Shown here in pieces: positions 49,101 to 59,512 of a stretch of DNA of 64,000 bases. Location: the NCBI GenBank assembly GCA_029962745.1, contig CM057156.1:394529-458528 (forward strand). The letters are read 5' to 3'. The position numbers and the translations under genes were made by a program. The DNA comes from Echinometra lucunter. Its lineage: Eukaryota; Echinodermata; Echinoidea; Camarodonta; Echinometridae. The notes below the pieces were generated by a model. The model was not told the DNA's origin, did no database searches, and saw nothing but the letters and a program-made list of their open reading frames with translations. Positions within the stretch are counted from its first letter, which is position 1. The number at the start of each line of letters is the position of its first letter.

Positions 49101-52100
49101 CTATCGTAAGTTTGCTTTTAAAGATGACGGAGTTTGGATAATTTCTGTTTCTAACGTGCGTTCATTTTCTAGACATGACGGAGTTTAAATAATTTTTGCT
49201 TCTAACGTACGTTCGTTTTAAAACATTACGGAGTTTAAATAATTAATTTTCGATCGTGCGTTCATTTTCTAGACATGACGGAGTTTAGATAATTTTTGCT
49301 TCTTACGTACGTTCGTTTTAAAACATTACGGAGTTGAAATAATTAATTTTCGATCGTGCGTTCATTTTCTAGACATGACGGAGTTTAGATAATTTTTGCT
49401 TCTTACGTACGTTCGTTTTAAAACATTACGGAGTTTAAATAATTAATTTTCGATCGTGCGTTCATTTTCTAGACATGACGGCGTTTGAATAATTTTTGCT
49501 TCTTGCATACGTTCGTTTTAAAACATTAAGAAGTTTGAATAATTAATTTTTGATCGTGCGTTCATTTTCTAGACGTGACGGAGTTTAGATAATTTTTGCT
49601 TCTAACGTACATGTACGGTCGTTTTAAAACATTACGGAGTTTAAATAATTTTCGATCGTGCGTTCATTTTCTAGACATGACGGAGTTTAGATAATTTTTG
49701 CTTCTATCGTACGTTCGTTTTTAAACATAATGGAGTTCGAATAATTTCTACTACTATCGTAAATTTGTTTTTAAAGATGACGGAGTTTGAATAATTTTTT
49801 TGTTTCTAACGTGCGTTGATTTTCTAGACATGACGGAGTTTAAATAATTTTTGCTTCTAACGTACGTTCGTTTTAAAACATTACGGAGTTTAAATAATTA
49901 ATTTTCGATCGTGCGTTCATTTTCTAGACATGACGGAGTTTAGATAATTTTTGCTTCTATCGTACGTTCGTTTTAAAACATTACGGAGTTTAAATAATTA
50001 ATTTTCGATCGTGCGTTCATTTTTTAGACATGACGGAGTTTGAATAATTTCTACTACTATCGTAAGTTTGTTTTTTTAACATGACGGAGTTTGAATAATT
50101 TCTATTTCTATCGTGCGTTCATTTTCTAGACATGACGGAGTTTGAACAATTCTTGCTTCTATCGTACGTTCGTTTTTAAACATAATGGAGTTTAAATAAT
50201 TTCTACTACTATCGTAAGTTTTTTTTTTTTATCATTCCGGAGTTTATTAATTTCTGTTTCTAACGTGCGTTCACTTTCTAGACATAACGGAGTTTCAAAG
50301 ATTTTTGCTTCTATCGTACGTTCATTTCTAAACATAATGGAGTTTGAATAATTTCTGCTACTATTATAAGTTTGTTTTTAAAGATACCGGAGTTTGAATA
50401 ATTTCTATTTGAACAACGAATCAAGATCGCGCATCCCCGCGCTTCGCATGTTAAAGAAGAAAAAGGAAGTTAAAACAAAAAAAAAACACGCATGTTTCCG
50501 ACTTTTTATTTCAAACAAATAAAAATAATTCCGAATCCGAATCGGCAACAAAATTCGACTTTAGATCTAGCAAAGCGCATGTGAAAATCAGAACGTCACG
50601 TGCAAATTCGGCCATCAGCGAATCGGCGGGTTTGCGACACGCGCAAGAAAAATCCTGGCGAGAACACTGGAACCATGTGTGAAATTTCTGCACCATGCGT
50701 GGCAACAAGGGTAAAAAAATATTGGAGTATATATTCCTAACAATAATGATAAATGTCACAGATTGTTTTGCTTTTTGGCAATGTATTTTTACTTTTATGC
50801 CATTAGTGGACAACTCCTGCTTTACCAAGAAGTATTTTTCATCCTTTTACTATAGCATATACTGCTGCCACACCTAACTTTAGGTGTTATTCCGTAAAAC
50901 TTCCGAAACTTTCACGCTTTGCGCAGAGTGGGAACCATGTGTGGATTTTTTTCTAGTGAGAACCATGCCTATATGACTAACCACAATACAAAGACCCATG
51001 AAATTATTCTGCCTGTATCATCCTACTTACCCCTGCACTACCCTGTCTACCGACTCCTGCAGCAGCTAATGCAGCAGTTAGCTGTGCTGTGGTGATTCCC
51101 CCTTGACCTCTTGACCTTTGACCTGTACCCTGGCTTGTACTTGGTCCACCCTGTCAGAATGAGAACACAAATTTGTCAGTTATATGATATGTTTATTGCT
51201 GTTGTTTCAATGTCCACATAATGTATATATGAATGAAATAAATAAAAAGTGATTACAAAAAAACAAACCATCACAGGCATTATAAAGCCAAGATATTGAC
51301 ACATGACCCACTGCCATTACATTAGATTCATTACTCAATGGGCTAAGCATTTTGTTCATAAAATTATTCTCCATTCAAACTAATTTCTTTGGATAACCAA
51401 TAATACATCAGCCTTTAGAGTTGAATATAATATGTAATGTAATAAAGTGTAAGAATATACGACATTCAAAACTTATCAATTCCATGTACATTCTAGCTCA
51501 GTTTTATAAATGAAAAGTGAATTGAACTCACCTCTGCAGTTTCCATTTCTTCATCCGATGTCAGGTCCGGGAAGAAGGCAGCTATGAAAACAAAATAAAA
51601 CTAAAACATTAAAATCACAAAGTTCAACTGAACTATCAGCTCACCTATAACAACATAAAGCCTGCCCCACACTATACAATCTGACTGCGACCCAATTTTC
51701 GAAGAGATGGCATTTAGCATTAAATATGAAAGTTTAAACAAGTAGACTCATCTAATTTGAAGTTCAGAATAATGATGGAAAATCAAAATTTTGGTTAATT
51801 GCAAGCTTTCTGGTCTGAGTAAAGGCCAAATCGGCTTCAAATCATAGCCAATCGCAAAATTGCTATGACGTCACTTCGATTCGGAATTGAGTTTGCTTTT
51901 ATTCCTACAGGGAGGCTCACAATGGTCCGGAATTTCGATTTTTGTATTCATACAACTATTCAAAACTTTAATCATTAAGATTTCACACGTTTGAATGCTC
52001 ACATCAAATGCTTTAAAAAAAATTTCCAAAATCGGATGGCAGACGGATCGTATAGTGTGTAGCGGGCTTAAAGATTATTCACAACTTGCTCTTATTTGAG

Positions 52101-55100
52101 AACTGTACAACACAGAGCATAAACTTAACAGAGCTTTTCAGAGGTCTAAATCAATCATCTTCAATCCTCAAATTGGCAACGACTACTATTTTTTCCACTG
52201 TTAAATAGTTTGAAAAAAAATAAATGTAGACATAACATGAACCCAAATGAATTATGATTGTAAAATTGAAGCGGAAAATGCCAATTTGAACATGGAAATA
52301 GGGATTATATAATATTCACTGCGTTGCCAATTCAAAGACTTTAATGATTAGTTACATTTAAGCTACTCTAATTCGAAAATGCAACATCATACTACAATGA
52401 AAATGGACTCAAAATTTTCAGCAAATTTTTCTCATTCTACTCATGTATAACGTGTCATGCCCAGCATTCTGGACCAACAGATACTGCCAAAGTGTCAGCT
52501 AAAGGAGACACTGTACGTCTATGGGTTAAAATTTCCAGTGAACTTTGCTCTTTCTGCTGAAGGATAATGTGTAATTACTAGCATTCTGGATCCAGAGATA
52601 CTGCACGAGTGTCATTGAAAGGAGAAACTGTAATGCTATGAGTTATGAGAGAATTCCGACACCACTCAAAGCATACTCACGGTCTAATGGAGCTTCTTGC
52701 CCAAGCGTACCTCCTCTACCACTGAGGGCAGCCTCTTCGGTGACGGATGCAGCGATGTGCATCACAGCATGACCAATGGCTGGATGGGCTTTTACAATCC
52801 TATACAGAGATATATAAAGAAAGATTGGGTGAGAACAGAGAAGAAATGAGAGAGACTATCATTGATTTGCCTATGAAACTGCCTAACCTGTGGACTACTG
52901 AATTCGCTAATTCCCACAGGCTTAAACAGGGATCACCTGGAGGTGTTTCTTAAAGCTGTTTCGTAAAATTACGAATGACTTTACAAACGACTTGAATATG
53001 GCAAGCCGAATGGGATTCTCAACCATAATAAATCGCATCAGCTACGGGTAAAATATACAGACGTAGATCAGCATTACTTTTGTTTATGAACATTTTCATT
53101 GCGAAGTATGATTTTTGCCACAATTCAATTGAGATTACGGGAAATGCAGTCACACTTTGTTAAAATGTCAGGAAAAGCTTTGGGCGTTCCATTTAGTATT
53201 TCATATATAAGTTGTTTGTAAAGTCATGCATAACTTTACGAACAGCTTTATGAAACACCCCATTTCTTTAGGCAATGGGATTTATTTGTTTAAAGTCCTA
53301 GAGGGCTATGGCTAAGACATTTTTGTCAATTAATTTTTTTAATCACAAAGCAAGACAGGCAAGGCCAATTCTGACTAAAAAAACTAACGTTTAAATACTT
53401 TTTTACCCCGACAGGAAAGACAGCAAATAGCCTACAATATGTTACGAAAACCTAGTCAAGTATTAAAATAAAAAATACACCCCCTCCATCTCAAACTTTA
53501 GTTTAAGTCAAAGCTTCAAGACTTTTCAAGTCCTTCTCTATATATCACTCTGACCAAATTTCCAAAGGAGGCCAATCATTCCTGAAAAGCCTAATAGTTC
53601 TGAACAGCCCTTTTTAATTCTTACCTCCTGACATTGTCTGGGTCAGCCACTTGAACAAGGAGTTGTGGGTCCCTGAGCATTGCTGTAAACAACAACAAGC
53701 ATTAATGTTAAGATGATAACATAGAATTTTGCATACAGGTACAAATACATGCTTTTTTCAATACTGTTATATATTAAAGACTTGTTAACACTTTCCAAAT
53801 CAAAGCATCATTTAAAAAATATACTCATCTCATACACTTTTAAAACGATACAAAACTGGGGCAGTATTCTGAAAATTGTTTTATCTTTTATCTTATCTTC
53901 ACTGTGATAATTGTCATAACAAATTTCAAAGGCATACTTATGATTGGTTTGAACTGCGCATATGACCAGCACGCAAGACAAAAGTGTGCGATGTGAGCCA
54001 ATTGCTATGGCATTTCAAATAAGATAAAAGATAAAACAATTTTCAGAATACTGGCCCTGGCAATTTAGGAATATATTCATAAAAGACCAGTGGCATGATA
54101 CTGAAGTCTGACTTTATCTTTCATCGATACTTACACATTGCAATGTGATCTGTTGCCATACCAGGAGTGGCAGCTATTATGTTATCTATTGTCTCAGGGC
54201 TTGTCAGAATCTTGTGTACCTGAAATAGCATTCAAAATTCAAAGAATTAGTTGTGTGGATGGCAGCTTTATAGTAAAACGCAGTCATGCTGTGGGCAAAG
54301 TTAGAGCTCCAGCTACATTAGGAAAGCTTTGACATATCATAAATCTATAAATCAGTAAAATCCCCCCCCCCCCCACAAAAAAAAAAAAAAAAAAAATTGC
54401 TGTATGTGTTGCTTCTCCAATTCAAACTTCCTACATAACAGCAATATCCTTCTAAATGAATAAATCAATCTAAAATGTTGAACCAAATAAATGTAAAGAA
54501 AGTTTAACAGAAAAAATATATCATAAATATTAAAATTTATCTACATTTTGTTCACCTTAGAAACTTGCTACTTAAATGTTCCATGCTTATTGTCCCTTAA
54601 AGGCATTATCCTGTTGCCTACTGGAACCAGGCTTTCCCTGTACAAAATCTATTGGAATGAGAGAATTCAGTGGTCAATGGATTAATAAATTCAACTTACA
54701 GCTTGTCTGTGAGCAGGATTCAAGAGAGCAGCATGAAGAGCGTTCAAGAGTTGACGGATTCCAGTATCATCAAGAGGCTCTGAACACAGATTGAGGGGGA
54801 AAAATGTGATGAAATGGGTGAAGTGCTACTTGGTCTAATCCCACTTTGTCTAATGCCTGTTTGGTCTCATCCCACATGGTCTAATCCCATTTCATCTACA
54901 ACCAGTTCATCTAATAACCATTTGGTCTAATTGCCACTTAGCCCATTTACCATTCTGTCTAATTTCCAGTTAGGCCCTGCCCATTTCATCTAATACCCAC
55001 TTGGTCTAACACCACTTAGTCTATCTCTTAATGAAATTGTAATAGACCAAATGGTCATTAGACGAAATGAGGAAAACTAAGTAGACGAAGTGGCAAATAG

Positions 55101-57177
55101 ACCATTTGATTGTTGGACAAAATGACAATAAGCTCAAGTGGGTATTAGACCAAGTGATGATTGGACTAAATGGCAATTAGACCGAATTGATAGTAGACCA
55201 AATGGGGTTAGCCATAGTGGTGTTAGACGAGCTGGGAATTAGACCAACTGGTATTAGACCAAGTGGCTATAAACTATGAAATGTCACCTTTAGATTAGTA
55301 AAAGAAAAGGAATCATCAAGATTTGCTTCATTAATTTAAAAAGTAAAACAATAATATCACCTGGTGAGACAAGCTCACTCAACTTTTGATGCCAAACCAA
55401 ATATCTGCAGATTATAAACCACCATGTTTAAATTTTAAAACTGCCCTTGCCAGAAACTACAGTATAATGAAATTGGTATATAGCTTGAACTTACTCCCCA
55501 ATACGTTCATCTGTAATTAATTAAAAGGGTATATAAAATGTTTGCAAAAATAAAGCAATGATTCTTAAACAGAGCCTGGAATGGAAGATGAAGCAATATA
55601 TTATCGCTCTATGGCAGACATGTAAAAAGAAAGACTATCAGTATTGGAATAAAGCCTAAGATGATAATAAAAATAGGAACATTACACAATTGTGACAGAG
55701 AATGGAAATACTGTATACACCAATATTTTCGCGAATCATAGGCTCATAGACATTTTCGCGAGTTGTTAATTTCGCAAGCGCAAGAGCAGGACTTGCAGTA
55801 AACTTATCTGTACATGAAAGAGCCATATCGGCAGATCGGAGGATTTGTGTTTTGATTATTTTTTGCCAATACCATCACACAGTCACACTCGTAACTTGCG
55901 ATAAACAAAAAAAAAAGCCGTCATAAAACCCCTGATTTCTTTATTTATAACGTGTTTTTGGTGACTCTCTTTCTTACCACCCCACTAAGAAAAATGGCAT
56001 CGGTTCCGCGTTTTTGGTAGAATTGGGCTTCTTACAGGGGTTTTGCAGGTGACCATGTACGGAGCTAACTTGTGTGACAATTTCTCTGTGTGTTATACTT
56101 GTTATATGCTACACATGGAGAGAACTGCTGCACTTTCCGCATGCACTTGCATGGCAAAGGCAACAATGTGCCGATGATGCCGAGAGGTAAAGCAAATTTA
56201 CGTGCAGATATTTTCATGTGTTGTTTAATTCGCGATAGGTGAGTGATTCACGAAATTCACGAAAATAAAACCACTGCAAAAATTTCAGCTCATACAGTAT
56301 TCAAAACGGTATGAAGAAGTTCACGTCAACTCTATCATTGCAAGAAGGACAGACAAAACAAAGTTTCTTTTACCAGGTTTGACTTCAGGCTCAGGTAATT
56401 TCTTTCTTAGAATGTGTACAGTACATCCTGCCTTGACTCCACATCCTGCCAGGGAGTCAGAATCTTTCATCAACTTTCCACAATAAACCAGATCTGAAAA
56501 ATACAGTAACATAGTCATGATAGTAGTCATAACAGCAATACAAAGGGGTGATATAAACATAGTCCCTCCCTCCACCATTAAAACTTTTTTTACAACTTTG
56601 CCTATATTAATTTGTTTGTTTTATATGTTTGTATTTTGTCTTTTTAATATTATGGAAAATAAAACCAACCAACTTGTTTGACTTTCACAAATGCCAAGTG
56701 TCATGTCTTGACATTTGTTGAGTTTGAGACTTTTTTGAGTGGTTTTCTAATCATATGTCAGTGTAGGCCTACCAACATACAATTGTTGCATCTGTGCATG
56801 GTGAGATATAAAACATTCCACAAACTTCTCCATTCAGAAAAAAAATATATACAAAATTCAGGCACTCTCAAGCAACATAGTCATTGGAGCTTGCAAAATC
56901 TCCGCTCAACTTAAGCTCATCTAACTGTGCACAGGGCAGCGAAGGTGAGAATCGTTCCACGCCTGCTGCGCTGGTGTAGACTTTATGCAGATAGACACTC
57001 ACCATCTGCTCACAGTCACTGCACCCGAAAATACTTACGAATATCTGTCGCCGGGATTTCAAATACTTTCGACACTCTTTGTCTAAACTCTGCTACAGGT
57101 GAACCAAGATCCACTCCATCAAGACGAGGACGACCAGGCTTCTCAGAAAATTTTACACAAATCACACAATTTGCCAT
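46175..57177 (-). CDS. UBL7: UBL7, ubiquitin-like protein 7; complete, ten coding exons
   Basis: Coding exons in order: 57177-57039, 56493-56374, 54779-54700, 54219-54135, 53682-53625, 52799-52681, 51581-51532, 51150-51031, 47106-46846 and 46297-46175. All join in phase with consensus splice sites to give 384 aa (human UBL7 has 380). Residues 1 to about 80 form the ubiquitin-like domain (LVYCGKLMKDSDSL, then GCTVHILRKKLPEPE). A middle segment resembles the human helical region (ATPGMATDHIAM; KAHPAIGHAVMHI), and an acidic FFPDLTSDEEM matches the human LSDDEDDF stretch. Residues 258-344 include a Ser-rich low-complexity run and ITADIFRQAMSQAL. Residues 345-384 are the UBA domain (MQQLRDMGLTDDATNLRALQ). 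UBL-UBA proteins act as ubiquitin adaptors; the exact role of UBL7 is less clear. Intron 8 holds a 2.7-kb minisatellite structure. Confidence 0.95.
46500..46580 (+). mobile_element. Terminal fragment of a type-C hairpin-capped element
   Basis: GGACGGATGGAC is followed by the hairpin ATGCCTCTAGCACC...TGTGGGCGGAGGCAT and AAAAA, matching the right cap of the element at 7404-8153. Lies in UBL7 intron 9. Confidence 0.65.
47277..47450 (-). mobile_element. LINE remnant: reverse transcriptase C-terminal Cys/His motif
   Basis: The minus strand encodes NINCDCGPSQTMQHLLQHVQ, then LEEQCSQEDVMAANEKAL and a stop. A CxCGxxQTxxHLL motif followed by a T/S-x-ED...A...W stretch is typical of non-LTR polymerase C-termini. 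In UBL7 intron 8, same strand as the gene. Confidence 0.65.
47475..47628. mobile_element. Short MITE with GCGTTTCATxAA ends
   Basis: CAGCGTTTCATCAAC at the left is matched by CTTTCATGAAACGCTC at the right; inner words (CTGACAAGTTGTC, CCGACAAG) also pair imperfectly. Confidence 0.5.
47895..48110 (-). mobile_element. SINE-like remnant
   Basis: On the minus strand, GGTTCGAGTCTG resembles an RNA polymerase III B box, and AATGGGTACCGGGTAGGAAG resembles the body of SINEs with a TGGACAAGG/AATGGGTACC core such as the one at 59975. The order of parts is atypical, so this may be two insertions. Confidence 0.35.
48229..50973. mobile_element. Nested inverted-repeat structure enclosing a minisatellite
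   Basis: Outer arms: GCATGGTTCTCGCCAGT at 48235 and AGTGAGAACCATGC near 50955, with the direct repeat CTATAT just outside each. Inner arms: GTTCTCGCCAGTGTAGAAAA at 48312 and TGGCGAGAACACTGG near 50658, each adjacent to TGCGACACGCG words. Deeper still, both sides carry CCGAATCCGAAT-type sequence. The centre is the 51-bp minisatellite. All of this sits in UBL7 intron 8. It could be one element inserted into a copy of its own relative, or a fold-back with expanded centre. Confidence 0.65.
48660..50410. repeat. 51-bp minisatellite, about 34 units with dimeric order
   Basis: GGAGTTT recurs every 50-51 bp (for example 48676, 48726, 48777, 48828, 48877, 48927). Two unit types tend to alternate: one with CGTGCGTTCATTTTCTAGACATGACGGAG-like sequence, the other with CGTACGTTCGTTTTxAAACATxAxGGAG-like sequence, giving a roughly 101-bp higher-order period that is clearest at about 49190-49560. 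Confidence 0.9.
51658..52071. mobile_element. TATAGTGTG-type MITE, copy 3
   Basis: Ends TAAAGCCTGCCCCACACTAT and ATAGTGTGTAGCGGGCTTA are imperfect inverted repeats, the clearest in the family. In UBL7 intron 6. Confidence 0.8.
52128..52648 (+). mobile_element. Diverged relative of the TTAA MITE with duplicated right end
   Basis: Shared order with the TTAA family: CAAATTGGCAAC, GTTGCCAATTCAAAGACTTTAATGATTA, then TCATTCTACTCATGTAT and an ATGGGTTAA end near 52522-52530. The right-hand 120 bp (GCATTCTGGA...GAGATACTGC...GGAGAAACTGT...ATGAGTTA) is repeated in tandem up to about 52648. Sequence identity to the five main copies is clearly lower. Confidence 0.55.
52942..53259. mobile_element. MITE with roughly 50-bp inverted repeats
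   Basis: GGTGTTTCTTAAAGCTGTTT at the left is matched by the complement of AACAGCTTTATGAAACACC at the right; pairing continues through GACTTTACAAAC. In UBL7 intron 5. Confidence 0.75.
53858..54057. mobile_element. MITE with roughly 38-bp inverted repeats, 200 bp
   Basis: GGGCAGTATTCTGAAAATTG and complement at the ends, continuing through TTTTATCTTTTATCTTAT. In UBL7 intron 4. Confidence 0.8.
54822..55275. mobile_element. Fold-back element 2, made of CACTTGGTCTAATxCC-like units
   Basis: The left half repeats variants of CATTTGGTCTAATNCCCA about every 17-20 bp. The right half, after about 55025, carries the complement, variants of TGGxxATTAGACCAAxTG. The two halves can fold into one long imperfect hairpin. 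Same architecture as the fold-back at 43467 but with unrelated unit sequence. In UBL7 intron 2. Confidence 0.75.
55708..56300. mobile_element. Inverted-repeat element with ATACTGTAT ends
   Basis: AATACTGTATACACCAATAT and TTTTCGCGAATCA at the left correspond to the complement of TTCAGCTCATACAGTATTC and TTCACGAAATTCACGAAAAT at the right. In UBL7 intron 2. Confidence 0.55.
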
Positions 57178-57264
57178 TTTCAAAAGCAATTCATGGAATG
57201 ATAGTGCAAAGTCTTTTTGTACACATCCGTCGAGCTAGTCTCCACCGAAGACGTTTCAAATTAG

Positions 57265-57553
57265 GGTAATCCTGGGTTTTAGGGGTATAAATTATCTGCA
57301 CTTCCATTCGATCGCTAACTTCAGCACACCTCTTCCTGACAACCCAACTGACCCCAACCCTAACCGGTAACCCTAACCTCTTCCTGACAACCCAACTGAC
57401 CCCAACCCTACCCCTAATCTTAACCCTAATCTTAATCCTAATCCTAACCCTAGATCTACTCCATGCACGTCAGTCTGTGTTGTATGTGGTGTGCTGAAGT
57501 TAGCGATTGAATGCAAGTGCAAATAATTTATACCCCTTAAACCCAGGATTACC
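57265..57553. mobile_element. MITE in the UBL7 promoter region, 289 bp
   Basis: Ends GGTAATCCTGGGTTTTAGGG and near complement form inverted repeats of about 65-70 bp. Perfect 8-bp direct repeats CAAATTAG flank it (57257-57264 and 57554-57561). The middle is rich in CCCTAA/CCTAAT units. The element starts only 87 bp upstream of the UBL7 ATG. Confidence 0.9.
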
Positions 57554-57561
57554 CAAATTAG

Positions 57562-59277
57562 ATATGGTATAGTCTCACAGTTCAGACGCACTACTTGACG
57601 GACGAGTTGCAAGAGCTCTGTGGAATCTAGGACCTAGGTTGTGAAGTTTATGACAATGAACTCTCGAAATATGGTATCATCAAAGATTCTGAACTGTACA
57701 GTAGATCACATCACCATGTCATATGGACTTTGTACAATTTGTCACAAGTCACAATTCTCTGACTCATACACCTTCCTCCACCAACTCACGCTCAATCTAG
57801 TACTGGGAGTTGGGCGCTGCTGCTGCCCCCCCCCCCCAAAAAAAAAAAAAAAAATCATGACCAAGGTTATTCATTTCTTCAATTATTGTTTGCATATCTT
57901 CAACATTGCCATTGCATTAAATTTTCTTGAATGTCTATCTGATTGGACCCTCTTGTTTATTTTGTTATTCTTTTACTTCAATTTCCTTGAGTTGTTTGCA
58001 GTTTTTTTGTGGTTTTTTTCCTTCTTTTCTTTTCAACAGCTGGACCCCTCCTAATTTCTTGGGGGGGGGGGGGGTTGTATACAAGAATAATTGTTAAAAG
58101 ATAATCATCGATGCCCTTTCCATATCTTACAAAGATATCTAGTGGCGTAATGAGCAAAAACTTAAGGTCGGTGCATGCAGAAAAAAAAAATCGTCACTTC
58201 TATTTATTTTTTTTTTGGGGGGGGGGATGCCTTAAAACTATTCGACTACGGCACCTCCACAAACACACACAACGCACGTCACACACGCACACACAAGTCT
58301 ACACACAGTACACACTTTGCTCTTGGTCATCATTCAGAACTACAGTCAAAAGGGTATTTAACGATAAATCAAAACAATCAACATGATGATGAAAAGGACA
58401 TTGGGAGAAAGGAACAGTTCTCTGAACCGAGATCTTATGAGATATACGTAGCACATGAGATCTTTGCATGAGATCTAACAATATTTTTTCAGACAGTAAG
58501 AACCACACTTATCCGAATAGGCATCATTTTTTTTTTTTTTTAATGAAGAAGAATTGCGTCACCAGATAAGGTCGACATGTGCAGACCAATTACGGTCTGA
58601 TGCTGAACGTATATTTTGTTTAGTGATTATGTTATTAAAGGATCCGATTCACGTCATTTTTAAGAAAAGTTTAAAGTTGCTTCAAGTTTTAACCCTTACT
58701 ATGCCATCCACATATCCCCACTGTCCCAAGTTTATTCCAGGGTAGGCCTACTTGATATGCATCTGTGAGCATGCTACTATAGCATATAGGCAACCCAGCG
58801 CAGATCACTGTGGGGAGCTTTGGCAGCTTAAGGGTTAAAATATCATATGCGTTCTGAGCATAAAGTATGATATCTTCCGGCGTACGGGGTGGGGGGGGGG
58901 GGGGGGTGGGCCTTGGGCCAGTTGCTTCCAAATATAAATTGAAACATGGTTTATTTCTAATTCAATACCATTTACAAATGTGAGTGAAATGATTTTTCGG
59001 GGTTTTTCTTCTCTTTTTTTTTCCCCCGCTAACAGTTGAATATAGAAAATCTGCATAAGGGTTTATGATATTTTTAAGGGGTATTATATAGTTGCATGAC
59101 CCAGCCCTCTCTTTCTTTTGCTATGTTCTTCCTCCTCCTCTTTTTCTTCTTTTTCTCCTTTGTTTTTTGTTTTTTTGTTTTTTGTTTTGATCACTAGAAA
59201 AGTCATACGTGCGGTCGCCCCCCCCCCCCCCCGGTAGCGCCGCGCCTGGAACAGGGCTAGGAGAGGTGTGTTAAACT
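57562..59277. other. Intergenic region between divergent UBL7 and HACD3
   Basis: Contains a C13/A18 composite tract (about 57827-57855), G runs (about 58062 and 58890) and a T12/G9 tract (about 58207-58227). No gene recognised. Confidence 0.5.
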
Positions 59278-59320
59278 CATAGAGATATATACTAACTAAT
59301 TAGTATATATCTCTGTGATT
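59278..59320. repeat. Perfect hairpin upstream of HACD3
   Basis: AGAGATATATACTAA, a four-base CTAA loop, then TTAGTATATATCTCT (59281-59314). Outside it, GTTAAACTCAT and GTGATTAAAC extend the pairing imperfectly. Confidence 0.8.
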
Positions 59321-59399
59321 AAACTTCTCTCCCAAAACGTAATTCATTGATAATGTCATCACTTCCGCGATCTTCAGGTTGACAATCATTTCCCAAAAT

Positions 59400-59512
59400 T
59401 TTAGCGCTCTCTAGTTAATTCTTCACTTCTTCTTCTAGTTCTAGGCGCGACGCGCACGTTAGCCTTCTACCTTCAACCAGTACGATTGACAATACATAGA
59501 TTCTGGAAAAAC
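59400..59512 (+). promoter_or_regulatory. Probable promoter and non-coding first exon of HACD3
   Basis: A CpG-containing stretch (GGCGCGACGCGCACG, about 59444-59458) leads into a splice donor, GAAAAAC followed by GTGAGTAAAA, at 59513. The first coding exon of HACD3 begins at an acceptor at 60518-60519, so an upstream non-coding exon is required and this is the best candidate. Confidence 0.4.

Noticed and set aside
48660..50410. Possible CRISPR-like array
   Set aside because: The units are contiguous and vary throughout, without constant repeats separated by unique spacers, and the context is a eukaryotic intron. It is a minisatellite.
51031..51150. AGGTCAAAGGTCA inside UBL7 exon 8 as a possible regulatory site or transposon-derived exon
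   Set aside because: The 120-bp exon is in frame, has proper splice sites and matches the UBL7 pattern nearby. One occurrence in a Gly/Gln/Arg-rich stretch can be chance; no cap or monomer similarity surrounds it.
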